Assembly: GCA_030522415.1 (NCBI GenBank)
Contig: CM060118.1
Location: 19,800,651 to 19,864,650, forward strand
Direction: 5' to 3'
From: Channallabes apus
Lineage: Eukaryota > Chordata > Actinopteri > Siluriformes > Clariidae
Length of the DNA stretch: 64,000 nt
Each line of letters starts with the position of its first letter. Position 1 is the stretch's first letter. Below, piece by piece: positions 23,871-35,335 of this stretch. The notes beneath the pieces were generated by a model. That model was given only the letters and a program-made list of their open reading frames with translations. It made no database searches and was not told the DNA's origin. The translations under genes were made by a program, and so were the position numbers.

Positions 23871-23929
23871 GACTTCTTTTGAATACAAAAGTTTGTCGAA
23901 AAAGGACAGTATTATAATATGAGGTGTGT

Positions 23930-24105
23930 TACATTTAGCAGACACCCTTATCCAGAACGACTTACATTTTTAATTCATGACGCATCTGAGCAGTTGAGGG
24001 TTTAGGGCCTTGCTCAAGGGCCCAACAGTGGTCGTGGGGTTTGAACCTTTTACCGTCTGAACTGTAATCCAGTGCCGTAACCACTGAGCTACCCTGCAAT
24101 GTGCT
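23930..24105 (-). mobile_element. second tRNA-derived SINE-like repeat
   Basis: Contains CATTTAGCAGACACCCTTAT, CCAGAACGACTTACATTTT, TTAGGGCCTTGCTCAAGGGC, CCAACAGTGG, GGTTTGAACC and TAACCACTGAGCTACC. The last two blocks are complements of B-box- and A-box-like sequence. This is a common teleost repeat, distinct from the GAAT-tail SINE. A relative is at 46640-46822. Confidence 0.65.
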
Positions 24106-24309
24106 TTGAATTTGTTTATGAATATCACTGAATGTTTCTGGGAATGACTGCAGTGGGCTCTGAGTAACCTTGGCTGGGATTGTTATTTACAGATGTACGG
24201 CCTTCTTTAAAAAAATTTACATCATTCAAATGTTTTATTGTGGCTAAGAGTCTTATCACTTTACTGTGTTTGACGTCTTCTGTAAATGTCAATAGATTTT
24301 ACATTTAGA

Positions 24310-25425
24310 TGGATAAGATCCTGGGTTGCTGATTGGGCAATTGTTTGAGCCTCACCCCTGCCAGGTTGCCACTGTTGGGACTAAATACGGATCTTAACTC
24401 CCTGCCCATACAGTGAAACCATGGATTACGAGCATAATTCGTTCCGGAAGTTGGCTCGTATTCCAAAACACTCACTCGTAAACCAAATTTAATTTTCCAA
24501 TAAGAAATAATGGAAACTCAAATTATTTGTTCCACAGCACAATTATTTATTATTTGTCTCCCCCCCCCAAAAAAAATGTAAAAATAATTTACACACAATA
24601 TTAAGTAAAAATAAAACAAATCAACCTGCACTTTACCTTAAAAATAAATCCCAACAGATAAGTGTGGACGCTGTGTATGTGTTTTGTGTGTGTGTGTGTG
24701 TGTGTGAATCTAAAGTAAGCTCCCCTATCCCCCTTCTCATCTTACAAAGACCCTTCCTCGACTCTTTTCACACACACAAAGGAACCACTGTTTTATCTGA
24801 AAAAATAAACAAGGAATCTCTCTAATGACCCTCGATTGAGCGACACACTGACAGAATCACTGTTGTAAAGTAAAAATAAAACAAATTAACCAGCACTTTA
24901 CCTTTGAAAAGAATCGCGAGAGAGCAGTGTTTCTGTGTAGAGCATAGAGAAAGAGTGTGTGTGTGTCTGTGAAGGCGAAAGTAGGTGGGGTCTGTGAGTG
25001 TGTGTGGCATGGTGTCCAATGACGCGCATACAGACACAAAGAGCAATCGGAGCCTTGAGCAGAGAGAGAAAATGGATCTTTAACCTCTCTAATGAGACTT
25101 GCTTTTGCTTTACACACGCGCTGTACACACACACATACAGACACAAAATAAAATATGTTATCACAAAACAAGAAGCACAAGCGTGATACATGATACTCGG
25201 TACTCGTAAACGAAGACTTGTTCGTTTTCCAAGTCAAAATTAATTGAAAATATTTTCTCGTCTTGCACAACACTCGCAAACCATGTTACCATCCGAGGTT
25301 TCACTGTATATAATTGTCCACATATAACCCTGAGCCACTGAGAGGCAGGGTGTCCTTAGTGCCAGTCCCTAGCCTGGAGAAATGGGTTGGTTTTAGCATG
25401 AAGGGATCCCGACAAAAAATAAATA
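24310..25425 (+). mobile_element. repeat fragment split by a TA-flanked transposon
   Basis: The left part (24310-24408) has GATCCTGGGTTGCTGATTGG, a TTTGAGCC block and CAGGTTGCCACTGTTGGGAC, which resembles a tRNA-derived SINE head. The right part (25307-25425) has GTGTCCTTAGTGCCAGTCCC, CTGGAGAAATGGG and GAAGGGATCCCGAC, matching the LINE tail at 55939-56076. Whether the two parts were one element before the insertion at 24411-25306 is not certain. Confidence 0.45.
24411..25306. mobile_element. TA-flanked miniature transposon (mariner/Tc1-like)
   Basis: 896 bp, with TA at 24409-24410 and 25307-25308. Ends are CAGTGAAACCATGGATTACG on the left and, inward from the right, CAGTGAAACCTCGGATGGTA. Just inside are ACTCGTAAACCAAATT and its counterpart near 25200 (TACTCGTAAACGAAGACTTG), as in a known vertebrate family with CTCGTAAACC-type ends. 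No transposase frame. The interior contains a diverged duplication (24603-24640 and 24868-24905, about 265 bp apart) plus GT runs. Confidence 0.8.
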
Positions 25426-27280
25426 AAAAATGTGCCTTCAACTTGTGGATCAAATGATCTAACAAACTATATCAAACCACATTGCTGTTGATTATTTTTC
25501 CATATATGCAGTCATGTTTTATTCCTCATGTAGTAATAATTACATTGTTATATGGTTTTGACGAAGAACGGTTTCCATTTAATAGGTGAATCAGTGTGTG
25601 TTTCGTTAGATAGGGCATTAAAGGGTGAAAAAACAATTGTGAATTGTAAAAAATTTGGAGGATTTGTGCTGTCTTGAAAATGTCAGTGATTTGCTTTGCA
25701 CACAGTACTGTCCTCATGTACATACTAGATGACTGACTGAAAACTCACTGAACAGACAATTACTTTGCTCTGGCAGCCTTCAACTATTACCAAAAGTAAA
25801 GGATAGAAACTTGTAGTGATGGTCAGCCACTGGTGCTTGACGGTGGCTTATAGCTGACAGGTAGCTTAGGTCTGACAGTTTGCTTAACAAAACCTGAGTT
25901 TTTGCCAGTTTTATTGCCACATAATCATGCTGTGGTGACTATTCTGTCACTTTTTAAGGCATTCTAAACAAGCAACAGGCAACCACTGATTCATTTTAAA
26001 ATAGAGTAACATTTCATGTCAAACTTTTTTTTTTATTATTATAGCAAGTGCTATGTTTAGACTTAGATACATGCTGTATATATATGTTTACTAATTTCTT
26101 CTATCCTCAGACAGAAAGCTAAGGCCCAATGCTTCACATTAGGCCCAGTCTTCAAGCATAATAATCCTGTCTCTTCCCTAAATACCTAAAACACACAAAC
26201 TGCCAAAGTCATTTGAAAAAGACTTAATTAAGTTCATCTGTGCAAACATTAACCTTGTGAAGGGCTAAGGGGAGGGTGGGAGGGATAAAGGAAGGAGAAA
26301 GGGAGGAGAGGGAGTATCTGGACAGAGAGCAGGAGGAAGGCTAATGAAGGAGACTGAGGTGTGTTTGCTCAGACCTTCATGTTGGAAAGGGGGAAAGTGA
26401 GTTCTTTCATGGGAAACAGTGCACACGTCTCTTGATTTTACTGAAGTACTGCACAAACAGTCTCCAAATGACAAGGTGACACTGGGAATACACTGCTACG
26501 TGACCGCTGTTGGAATTGCAGTCATCCGTTTAAGATGACTACAGCCATGGTGGACACTGACATGCTATTAGAGAGATGTGGAGAATGAGCCTGTGACATA
26601 GGGGAGATTACTGAGACCAGAGTGGACTGATGGCCCCAGGAGCACCATGGCCAAAATGGAAATAAATAAATAAATAAATATAAACTACATGCTGGAAACT
26701 GAACTTTAACATGAAGTTGAATATAAATATTGCATAAAGTTGACTAGAAATTTACATGAAAATTATTTACATACATTTTACATAGTCCCACTTTGTTGTA
26801 AGGTAAAAACCATGAATTGTCCCATGTATGACTAACATCATGATGAATCTGTATACCAAGGGTAAAAGATCTGTCAAAATATGGGATGTTTGACAATTTA
26901 ACAGAAAAATTGCACAAGTTGTACTGGTTAGCTGTTTGCATTGTGAAGTATGGAAAACAGGAAGAATGATCATTAAACACCAATGTATTATATTAGTTGA
27001 TTTAAAAAACAGTAAGCTAATTAAAAGATTAGACAGAGAACGATTTTGCACTTAATTAAATAATTATTGGTTATTGCATATTATTACATGGCTAGCAATG
27101 ATGCAGTCATGAAAAAACATCAAATATACTGTCAATATACATAAATATTGATATTTATTACAATTTATAATTTTTTTATTACATTTGTAAACTTTTTAAT
27201 AAGGCATAACTTAAAAAATGGAGGACAACCTAATGATTATAGTAGATAATTTGCTCCTTGATTAAAAAATAAATAAATAA
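25426..27280. other. noncoding DNA, nothing recognised
   Basis: AT-rich unique sequence with an (AAAT)n run at 26661-26680 and a purine-rich patch at 26268-26345. No gene is seen. Confidence 0.45.
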
Positions 27281-27303
27281 ATAAAATAATAATAATAATA
27301 ATA
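27281..27303. repeat. (AAT)n microsatellite, left arm
   Basis: AAT units interrupted by later insertions. The same repeat reappears at 27679-27693 and 28111-28129, so the SINE and the LINE both sit inside what was one array or duplicated it at their target sites. Confidence 0.85.
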
Positions 27304-27510
27304 GGCGTGGTGGTGTAGTGGTTAGCACTGTCGGGTCTGGGTCCGGGTTCGATTCCCGGCCAGGCTCGATTCCCGTCTCTGTGTGCATGAAGTTTGCATG
27401 TTCTCCCCGTGCTTGGTGGGTTTCCTCCGGGTACTCCGGTTTCCTCCCACAGTCCAAAGACATGCAGATTAGGCTAATTGGCATTCCCAAATTGACCATA
27501 GTGTGTGAAT

Positions 27511-27551
<41 letters not shown>

Positions 27552-27679
27552 CTGCGATGGATTGGCACGCTGTCCAGGGTGTACCCTGCCTCGTGCCCTG
27601 AGTCTCCTGGTATATAGGCTCCAGGTCCCCGCGACCCTAAATACAGGATAAAGCGGTATAGAAGATGAATGAATGAATT
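27304..27679 (+). mobile_element. full-length tRNA-derived SINE
   Basis: GGCGTGGTGGTGTAGTGGTT starts the copy. The pol III A-box (TGGTGTAGTGGTTAGC) is at 27311-27326 and the B-box (GGTTCGATTCC) at 27346-27356. Downstream come TTCTCCCCGTGCTTGGTGGG, the CAGTCCAAAGACATGCAG block, a 20-unit GT stretch (27510-27549), CTGCGATGGATTGGCAC, GATAAAGCGGTATAGAAGAT and the GAAT tail. It has no protein and depends on a partner LINE. It is transcribed, if at all, by RNA polymerase III from the internal boxes. Confidence 0.93.
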
Positions 27680-27693
27680 AATAATAATAATAA

Positions 27694-28112
27694 GGGGCAT
27701 GGAATGTCACCTCTCTGGCGGGGAAGGAGCCTGAGCTAGTGCGTGAGGTTGAGAAGTTCCGGCTAGATATAGTTGGACTCACCTTGACGCACAGCTTGGA
27801 CTCTGGAACCAGTCTCCTTGCCGCATCGAGAGGAGCCAGATGGGGTGGCTTGGGCATCTATTTAGGATGCCCCCTGGACGCCTCCCTTGTGAGGTGTTCC
27901 GGACACGCCCCACCGGAAAGAGACCCCGGGGAAGACCCAGGACACGCTGGAGGGACTATGTCTCTCGGCTGGCCTGGGAACGCCTTGGGATCCCCCCGGA
28001 AGAGCTGGAAGAAGTGGCCTGGGAGAGGGAAGTCCGGGTATCCCTGCTGAAGCTGCTGCCCCCGCGACCCGACCTCGGACAAGCGGAAGAAAATGGATGG
28101 ATGGATGGATGG
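27694..28112 (+). mobile_element. Rex3-like LINE, 5' and 3' ends fused by internal deletion
   Basis: 27694-27817 encodes the start of an RTE-type endonuclease (GTWNV followed by LAGKEPELVREVEKFRLDIVGL). From about 27818 the sequence jumps to the C-terminal domain, in another frame (RWLGHLFRMPPGRLPCEVFR, GRPRTRW), and ends in a (GGAT)n tail at 28092-28111. The GATG-type tail and these motifs fit Rex3 of fishes. Most of the endonuclease and all of the reverse transcriptase are missing. A full element would be several kilobases. Flanking AAT units blur the target duplication. Confidence 0.85.
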
Positions 28113-28234
28113 AATAATAATAATAATAAATAACTTTTAGCCAAATCCAGAACAGTAGGCACAAATTCTCCAATCAAGATATGTCTTCATGAATGTACTC
28201 TAAATAAAGAGGGTTAATGTTAAACATGTACTGT

Positions 28235-28900
28235 ATCACTCAAATCTAGAAAACATCTGAAAACACCTGTTCAGGTTTGGGACAAGATAAATCCAAGATT
28301 TGCATGTAGCAGAATGAAATGAAGAGTATGGAAAAGGAAAGGAAGGACTCATGGTCTAAGGTACTGTATATCACATCATCTGTTAAACATGGGGGAGTCA
28401 GTGTTATGGCATGGGAATGCATGACCAACAGAACTGAGTCACTGCTGTCTACTGATGATGTGGCTGCTGACAAAGTAGCAAGATGAATTCTGAACTGTAT
28501 AACTGATAGGATGATGCTTCACAGGGGAGATGGGTAACGACACAAAACACAGTGAAAGGACCCCAATAGCTTCTTAAAGCAAAGAAATATAATGTTCTTA
28601 AGTGACCTTAACCCAACTAAACATGCTTTTCAATAACTGAAAATAAAACCGTAGGCTGAAAGAAACAAACAGCAACTATCCAACAGATGCTGCAAAGGCC
28701 TGGCAAAGCAGCTCCGTGGAGGACACTCGGCATTTGGTGATGCCTATGGGTTCCAGCTTTTAGGGTAGTCATTGATTACAAAAGATTTTCACCCAAGCAT
28801 TACAAATATGATTAAATTCTTATGTGTATTTAAAATTGTTAGTATTGTCTAATTATTTCTGAGCCTGTTAAAAATGAAGGGACTATATGGCTGTATGTTT
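28235..28900 (+). pseudogene. Tc1-like transposase relic
   Basis: Ordered, decayed similarity to a fish Tc1 transposase: DKINPRF at about 28286, then a VWKRKGR-like block (28335), VKHGG and VMAWECM at 28384-28420 (compare the GGGSVMVWGCM block) and STDDVAADK. Near 28715-28760 is VEDTRHLVMPMGS-type sequence from the C-terminus, and then the transition to a TIR-like end (TTTCTGAGCCTGTTAAAAAT). Many stops and frameshifts. The left TIR was not identified. Confidence 0.75.
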
Positions 28901-28989
28901 AATTTAAAAAATATTTTAAACCACTTGAATTAAAGCTTGACTACAGCCCCAACCACAGTGATATTAATACTACCATTGCTAATACTACT

Positions 28990-29190
28990 CACTTTCAGTA
29001 AATACTCACTTTGGTCAGGCTCAGAGTGGATTTAAGCCTGTCCTGGGAACAGGTGGGCACTGGGCATACACACTGGATGGGATATCAGTCTGCTGCAGTT
29101 AACCATGGACACACACCCTTTCAGAGTTGGGGCAATTTATTTTAGCCCGTTCACGTATTGTCATTTTTTAGGTGATGGAAGTGATAATGA
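28990..29190 (-). mobile_element. decayed SINE copy
   Basis: TTAAGCCTGTCCTGGGAACA, GGGCACTGGGCATACACACT GG-like sequence, CAGTTAACCATGGACACACA and TTGGGGCAATTTATTTTAGC follow the order of the reverse-complemented local SINE. Heavily diverged. A short (AAT)n follows at 29188-29210. Confidence 0.5.
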
Positions 29191-29210
29191 TAATAATAAT
29201 AATAATATAA

Positions 29211-30784
29211 CCACAAGTAGAATTTTTAGCAACCCTCTCTCACTCCACCAAAATACACCCACCACATCCATCAACCAGATCCTGTCAAGGTAAAATGTTA
29301 AATTCTTGTTGACTGATGGTGGCCATAGCTAGTTTTATATATATATTTATTTACTTGCACTTCTTCAGTGTTTTTTTTAAAGGTTTTCAACAGTCTACAC
29401 TGCTCTGGTGAAAGTCTATTGAACTGCATTACAGGATTTTAATTCTTTAAAGAATAAAATTCGATGAAACACTTACTGCATAGACATTCAGGAATTCCTT
29501 TTAGGTCATGTATTTTTTAGACACTTCCTTACTGAATCCATTAGTATAAATGTTCTAATGACCTGAGCGCCTGAGATTAGCTTCGGCCGGCTTTTACAGA
29601 AGAAAATGCATAAATACATTTACAGAGAAATAAGAATGCACAGTTCATCATTTTGTTTATTTATTTTCTGAGAAAAAGTTGAGAGAATATAGAATGTGCG
29701 GCAAATGTCCCAATATAAAGTCAACTTTACTGCAGTTACTTTTGCTCTGTGCTAGATGAGTAATCCACTTATAGAATCCATGCTGATGTACTGTAGTGCT
29801 CTACTAATATGTCGATGATGTACTAGACCATGGACAATACCCTTTATTTCCATTTTAACTTTAAATATTAATATTGTAAGTCATTTTGTTGCTGTTACAC
29901 TTGCATGATTGCTCTCTTCCTTGCTGAATGATCATAGCATTGTAAAATTCTTGTTTTGGTCATCATTCTCTTCCTAAACTGGGCCCTGACCAGTGCAGTC
30001 TGCTGCTTAATGTTAGGGGTGAAACTGAGAACCCCAGAGGTGGGCCATACTCCCTTACTGTTATTCACCCTGATGAAGTAAAAGTCATGGCTGACAAGCT
30101 GCTGTCGTCGAGAAAGGACGTCGGTGGAGATTTGGTGAGGTCGCCCAAGCGCTGATTTCCATACAGTAATTTTCAAATACAGTAGAGAGTGCTGTCGATA
30201 ATTCGACATTGAGGTATAATGTAAGTATTTTCAGTATTATATAAATTTGGTTGTTTATTTATGTGAAAATGTGAGAGCAAATGTCTTTCTTTTCCTTTGC
30301 CTCTTCTGCACGGTGATCACATTTTCTTCTTCCTGTCCATCCCGTTTCGTTTCCTTCTCTGTGTCATATTCATTTCGCATGGACTGGTCAACAAGCAGAT
30401 TTTTATTACCTAACATATTCAAGCATATTCATGGCAAGCAAGGGATGCAATATATATATATTTTACCCATTATCCACAAGAGAGCAGAAAAACTCATTTC
30501 CATTTATTCTAATGGTCACTCTACCCCCCGGGTCATAAAAAAATAAATAAGCAAATATGCAAAGTGCAGTGGGGACTGCAGAATGGGCCTACATGTCTGT
30601 GGGCTCTTTCCCACCTTAATTACCCTCCACATTAAAGGAGCCCCAGAAATGCGGCCCAGTTACAGACAGACAGGGGAGAGTGTTTGAAGTACCCCGGTAG
30701 CTTTTCCCCCCTTCAGCGTTCATTACTTTAAATGACACTGCTCATGTGGAGATGTGATGATCCGAGTGGGTGAAAGACCTGGGG

Positions 30785-30785
<1 letters not shown>
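29211..30785. other. noncoding DNA with candidate regulatory block
   Basis: No gene supported. The 104-codon minus-strand frame at 29895-30209 has no recognised domain. Positions 30570-30750 are high-complexity and GC-richer with AATTACC and TTAAATGACA-like cores, a plausible conserved noncoding element. Confidence 0.4.

Positions 30786-30820
<35 letters not shown>
30786..30820. repeat. (GT)n microsatellite
   Basis: About 16 GT units followed by GAGAGA. Confidence 0.95.
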
Positions 30821-30825
<5 letters not shown>

Positions 30826-32540
30826 GATGATCCGGCACTTGGTCACTGCAGATGTGTGATATCCCCTGTGTGACAGGACAGAACGGCGTTGCATACAGTA
30901 TGTGTCCGGCATGTATCAGCCATTTTCCCTGTTATTAGACTCTCCTGCTGCAGAAGTGCCTTTGGCAGAATGGGATTCAAAGGCAGGCTTGCAGTTAGAT
31001 GAGGCTTGGACCATGCGGGAGATGACATTTTCATGCCTGTTTGGATTAGAGGTGCCACAGACACACGTCTGTCTACCTGATCGAACTGATAGAAGGGAAT
31101 ATCTCCACTCGGTCTAGCTTTAGTTTTCTCATCAGTGCTTGATGATTACATGCTTAAATAAGCTATTTGAACAAAGCAGTTATATGGTTAGTAAATGCTA
31201 TGTGCGGATTATATCAGTCTCGAGTATGTGTGCATAGTCTTTGTTGTTTTAGTATGATCCTTCTACTACTGTCTCCTTCTCTCTCTTCCTCTCTGTATCT
31301 GACATCCACACACGGAAGGACAGTAGTGCAAGGGTTAATGCTGCCACAAGCCTTTGCCCAGTGGATTGTTTATCGACTGAAAGAGAAGGTCTTCTTTCTC
31401 TGGGCCAGTTAAGTCAGCCTCTCTTTTGTTTGACGTTGCCCATTTGAGGAAAGCTTATCCCTGACCTTCTGCCGCTGAGACGGATGACAAGGACAGCGCA
31501 CACTAACCTTGACATTCAACGGGCTAAATGGCTTTTTCCACAAGCAGTCAGCAAACACGAAGACAGACAGCAAGAGGCCAAAAACTAATGAATCTCTTGC
31601 TGCGGGAAACTTAGCTGCAGCACATACTTTAAAGGTGAAACTCCAGCGGACATACAGTAGTGCAATGGTATGTTCAATTGTGTGTGCATAATTATAGAAC
31701 ATTAGGATTTACCCTCATTAAGTGTGAGCTACACAGGATCATGAAAGATCCTATTTTCTCTATTCGATTAAACTAACCCTTCTACTGTACATGCATGCAG
31801 TCGTTAGGATACACAAAGAAAAAGAAGAGGATGACGAGAGATTCTCAAATAAGCTTTTCTTTATGACTGTTAGTGTTAATGCGCCTAGTTTGGCGTCCTT
31901 TGTTCCTAATAAGATAAGAGAGTGTCAGTGTCAGGTGAAAACAGCACTATGCTTTTTGCTTGTTTACAGTAGAGTGGAGCAGGACGGGGGTGTGACCTCT
32001 CCAAACTTTACCGTCCATTCCACTAGACAGCTCTTCTTCTAATGAGCCGTCTTGTGGGAGCTCCGCTCAGCACCACTGTCCTGCACTTAGTGTCAGCAGG
32101 CAAGACAGGCAAGCTGGCATGTCCTCTCACACACATATACACAAATAAACCACATCCTTTAGCACAATCTAGGGAAGAAAAAAGTTTACCACAGAGTAAG
32201 GAGGACCAAAAATCCATTTGAATCACAAAAACACCAGGTTAAAAGAAATGGCTGAATAACGGAACAAACAAACACACATACAGCAACATGGCCTTCTCTG
32301 GATACAGTAAGGCTTGCTGGTAGTTCTCATCTGCCTCGCCACCCATGGAGCACTGTGACCTTTGACATTGGCGCCAGAACAGGGCGATAGATTAAACAGT
32401 GAGCAGGACGTGGCAAGAGAGCAGATGAGAGTGTCCTGGCAAAGAACAGGAGCACACTCATACAACATAAACACATCTCTACCACCCCCTCCTTTGCTTT
32501 ACTGTAACTTAATCAAGTTAGGACAGGCCAGCGCCAGGGG
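30821..32540. other. noncoding DNA, nothing firmly recognised
   Basis: Unique sequence of mixed composition. The stretch 31420-31640 and the block 32290-32440 are high-complexity and could be conserved noncoding DNA. No exon with a convincing frame and splice sites was found. Confidence 0.4.
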
Positions 32541-32585
<45 letters not shown>

Positions 32586-32626
32586 CGTGCGCGTGCGTGC
32601 GCGTGTGTGTGTGCGTGTGTGTGCCC
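32541..32626. repeat. (GT)n with GC-interrupted tail, Z-DNA-prone
   Basis: A GT array continues into alternating GCGTGCGTGCGC units to about 32626. It is almost entirely alternating purine-pyrimidine. Confidence 0.93.
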
Positions 32627-34015
32627 GGCCTGTTTGTCCATCCGTGTCTGCGCTCTATCTGTGTGTGTCAGGGCCAGCTTTTACTCTTTATGAGGCCACA
32701 GTGCTGAGGCTCCACTGCTCTCTAACCGAACAGGACAGCTGTTCCACCCTCCCAAATACATCATCCTGTCCTCCTGCTTCTCCCTGGACACCTTACTGTC
32801 CTCCTGACTCCCTCCCTTTTTCGCTCCACCTGGAGTGAGAGAGACATAGAGAGAGACATATTGTATGTGTAGACAGAGAGTCCTTGTCCAGCAGAGGTCA
32901 ATGGATTTAGCAGAGCTCTTCAGAGAGGGGCTGAAAGCTCTTCCACGGCGACTCTCCATTCCACAGCCATCGCCGCGGGATGCCGAACTGAATGCTGAGT
33001 CGAACATTTGACATACCTGTGAAACAATTTAAAATGCAAGGTACGGAGAGTTAGGGCTTCTTTCCAGGCGCAGTGACAGTGTTTTTTAGGCTCTGTTTGA
33101 ATAAGTGACAACATGTGCCTTCCTGGGTGGACAAGATCGTGCACTGAGTGTTGAGTGCAAGTGTGTAAACTCGAAATTGTTTCACATTATCAGCAGCAGT
33201 TTTTATCTCCCTTCTGCACCACCTAGCACTGTCAGGAAGTCATAAACCTAAGAAGAAAGGGTTAAACAATCACCTTAATGTAATGCTGTTTACTGTTAAC
33301 ACGAGTAAATTATTTCACACAGGCAGCGGTCTGCTCCGCACATAAAAAAGCCTCCTTATCACTGACATGGCCATTTGCACCAACTTTACTGTTCAAAAAT
33401 TATGACTCATACTTTTATAGGGCTTTCCGTTTTTGATGGCCTTTTTTAATCCCTGAACTCTGCTGATCTGTACATTTCCTTAATTGCTGCACCACTTGTA
33501 ACCTCTGTAATTGGCCAGCTCTCTGCTTTACTTCACTGTGGAGGTGTCTAGACAGTAGAAGAAGATGAAAAAAAAGGTTGAGATTGACAGGAAGAAGGAA
33601 GGACTGAAAATGATTATTGGTTGACAGTTTGATGATTTATGACATGTCTGATTAAACCCAGATTAAACATATGTGTAAATGTGTGTTGCGTATTTTAGCG
33701 ATGTAGCTCCATCGCGGTTGAACAAAGATGCTATACAGTACAGTACAGAGCTGCACTATGGCTGCAGAGTAAAGAAGAAGATAATCATATCAAAACATCA
33801 AAAACAGCAAGTAACACACATGGGTCAAAAATAATCAGCGTATATATTTTATTAAAAATACATTTTGTTTAGGTATTTAATGTTGAACTTTAATACTAAC
33901 CATTATCCCAAATGCCATTTTTAATGTTGATACATTTACATGTAATGAACATTTCATTTTTAATGCAGATTGAAGAAAACAGGTGTAAAATGATTCATTC
34001 ATGCATCATTTTTTT
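32627..34015. other. noncoding DNA
   Basis: No gene recognised. Includes unique sequence around 33000-33560 with ordinary composition and an AT-rich part after 33600. Confidence 0.4.
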
Positions 34016-34345
34016 TATATCACCCTGTACAGGGGCGCAGGAAGCCAGGAGCTTATCCTAGGAGACGTCGGACATGAGGCAGGGTACACCCTGGACAGGA
34101 TGCCAGTCCATTGCAGGCCTCATTCACAGATAATTCACACAATATGAGCAACTTTGGAATGGAACTTAGCCTATCCTGGATGTCTTTGGACTGTGGGAGG
34201 AAACACAGAGTACCCAGAGCAAACCTATCAAACATGTGAAAAACATGTAAACTCTCCACACATAGACCCAAGGTGGGAATTGAACCCTCAACCCTGTAGG
34301 TGCGAGGTCACAGTGCACTAAACCACCTTGCTGCCTGTGACATGA
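34016..34345 (-). mobile_element. SINE copy, nearly full length, diverged
   Basis: From left to right it shows the reverse complement of the SINE: GAGCTTATCCTAGGAGACGT, GGCAGGGTACACCCTGGACA, CTTAGCCTATCCTGGATGTC, TTTGGACTGTGGGAGGAAAC, ACATGTAAACTCTCCACACA, GGGAATTGAACCCTCAACCC (B-box region) and CACTAAACCACCTTGCTGCC (A-box region). The tail is eroded. Older than the copies at 27304 and 56161. Confidence 0.88.
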
Positions 34346-34916
34346 TATCAGGCATTGCTTATAAATTTTTAACATATTAACTTTGTGGGCAGTTGTAAGA
34401 CCAAAAAGCCACATCTCATCTTTAACCCACCTAAAAACAAACAAAAAAATAATTCTGTAACACACACACACACAATCACATGCCTCTTCATAGTTATCTA
34501 AGAGTTACAGTGCAATCCAATGAAAGTTTGTCTTTCTGGGTCTTGCCGTGCAGTCTCCTGCTCCGAGTTTAATGTGTGTGTGATATAAGCCAGCCCCGGG
34601 GCCTCGTCTCTGACAAGGCCAGCAGTGTGTTTACTCTTTGCTGTTGAATCCCCACACTGGCCAGAGCAGGGTCAGCAAGAGGCCAGGCCGCTCCGCCCCA
34701 CAGCCCTGCTATTCATCCCTGTCACTCATCAGCCAGCCACTCCACGTGCTCCCTCCATCCCCTCTCACTCCTCGCTCAAACCATGCCTGCTATCTCTGTT
34801 TATTGTCTTTCTGTCTCGCTCTCTTAAAATGTCCATCTGCCCCTTGTGCTCTCTGTTCTGCTGCTTATAAGCAAGTTTCAGAAACTTGTAAAGCCACAAC
34901 TATTGTGTACGGGTTT
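34346..34916. other. noncoding DNA with GC-richer block
   Basis: 34530-34800 is GC-richer, high-complexity sequence between AT-rich flanks, a possible regulatory element. Overlapping open frames of 81 and 131 codons occur here in two frames, with no recognised similarity. Confidence 0.35.
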
Positions 34917-35335
34917 GAAACAGAAAAGAAAAAATGCAGTCGAGGAAAGCTGGTGCCAGGCTTGTTGTTGTTTTCAAAAAATATGATGTTTAAATTCGAC
35001 ATTAGGTTCTTGAACTGCATTGACTGCACATGAATGTTCTTACACATGACACGTATATTTTTTTTCTGCTGTCGGCAAAGTTTTACTTTTTTACTTTGCA
35101 CCTTTATCACTTGGAAATAAGGCTATAAAACTTGGAAATATGGCTATAAAATTTGTTTGAAGGTGACCAGAGATGGGTTTCCAGTATGCATATATAGAAA
35201 CAGAAAAGAAAAAATGCAGTCGAGGAAAGCTGGTGCCAGCCTTGTTGTTGTTTTCAAAAATATGATATTTAAATTCGACATTAGGTTCTTGAACTGCATT
35301 GATTGCACATGAATGTTCTTACACATGACACGTAT
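34917..35335. repeat. 140-bp direct duplication, about 280 bp apart
   Basis: Copy 1 at 34917-35056 and copy 2 at 35197-35335 differ at about four positions, including one A-run length change. Both begin GAAACAGAAAAGAAAAAATG. Between them is a 21-bp tandem pair (35109-35129 and 35130-35150, ACTTGGAAATAAGGCTATAA and a variant). Not a recognised mobile element, so likely a recent local duplication. Confidence 0.93.

Noticed and set aside
24857..25279. 140-codon minus-strand frame
   Set aside because: Lies entirely in the TA-flanked miniature transposon and differs from any transposase.
27739..28050. 103-codon frame in the LINE fragment
   Set aside because: It crosses the internal deletion joint, so its second half is out of frame relative to the true protein.
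29895..30209. 104-codon minus-strand frame
   Set aside because: No domain, no companion exons; kept only as unique noncoding sequence.
32362..32838. 158-codon open frame
   Set aside because: Middle third is Cys-Val repeat from a GT array; no family similarity.
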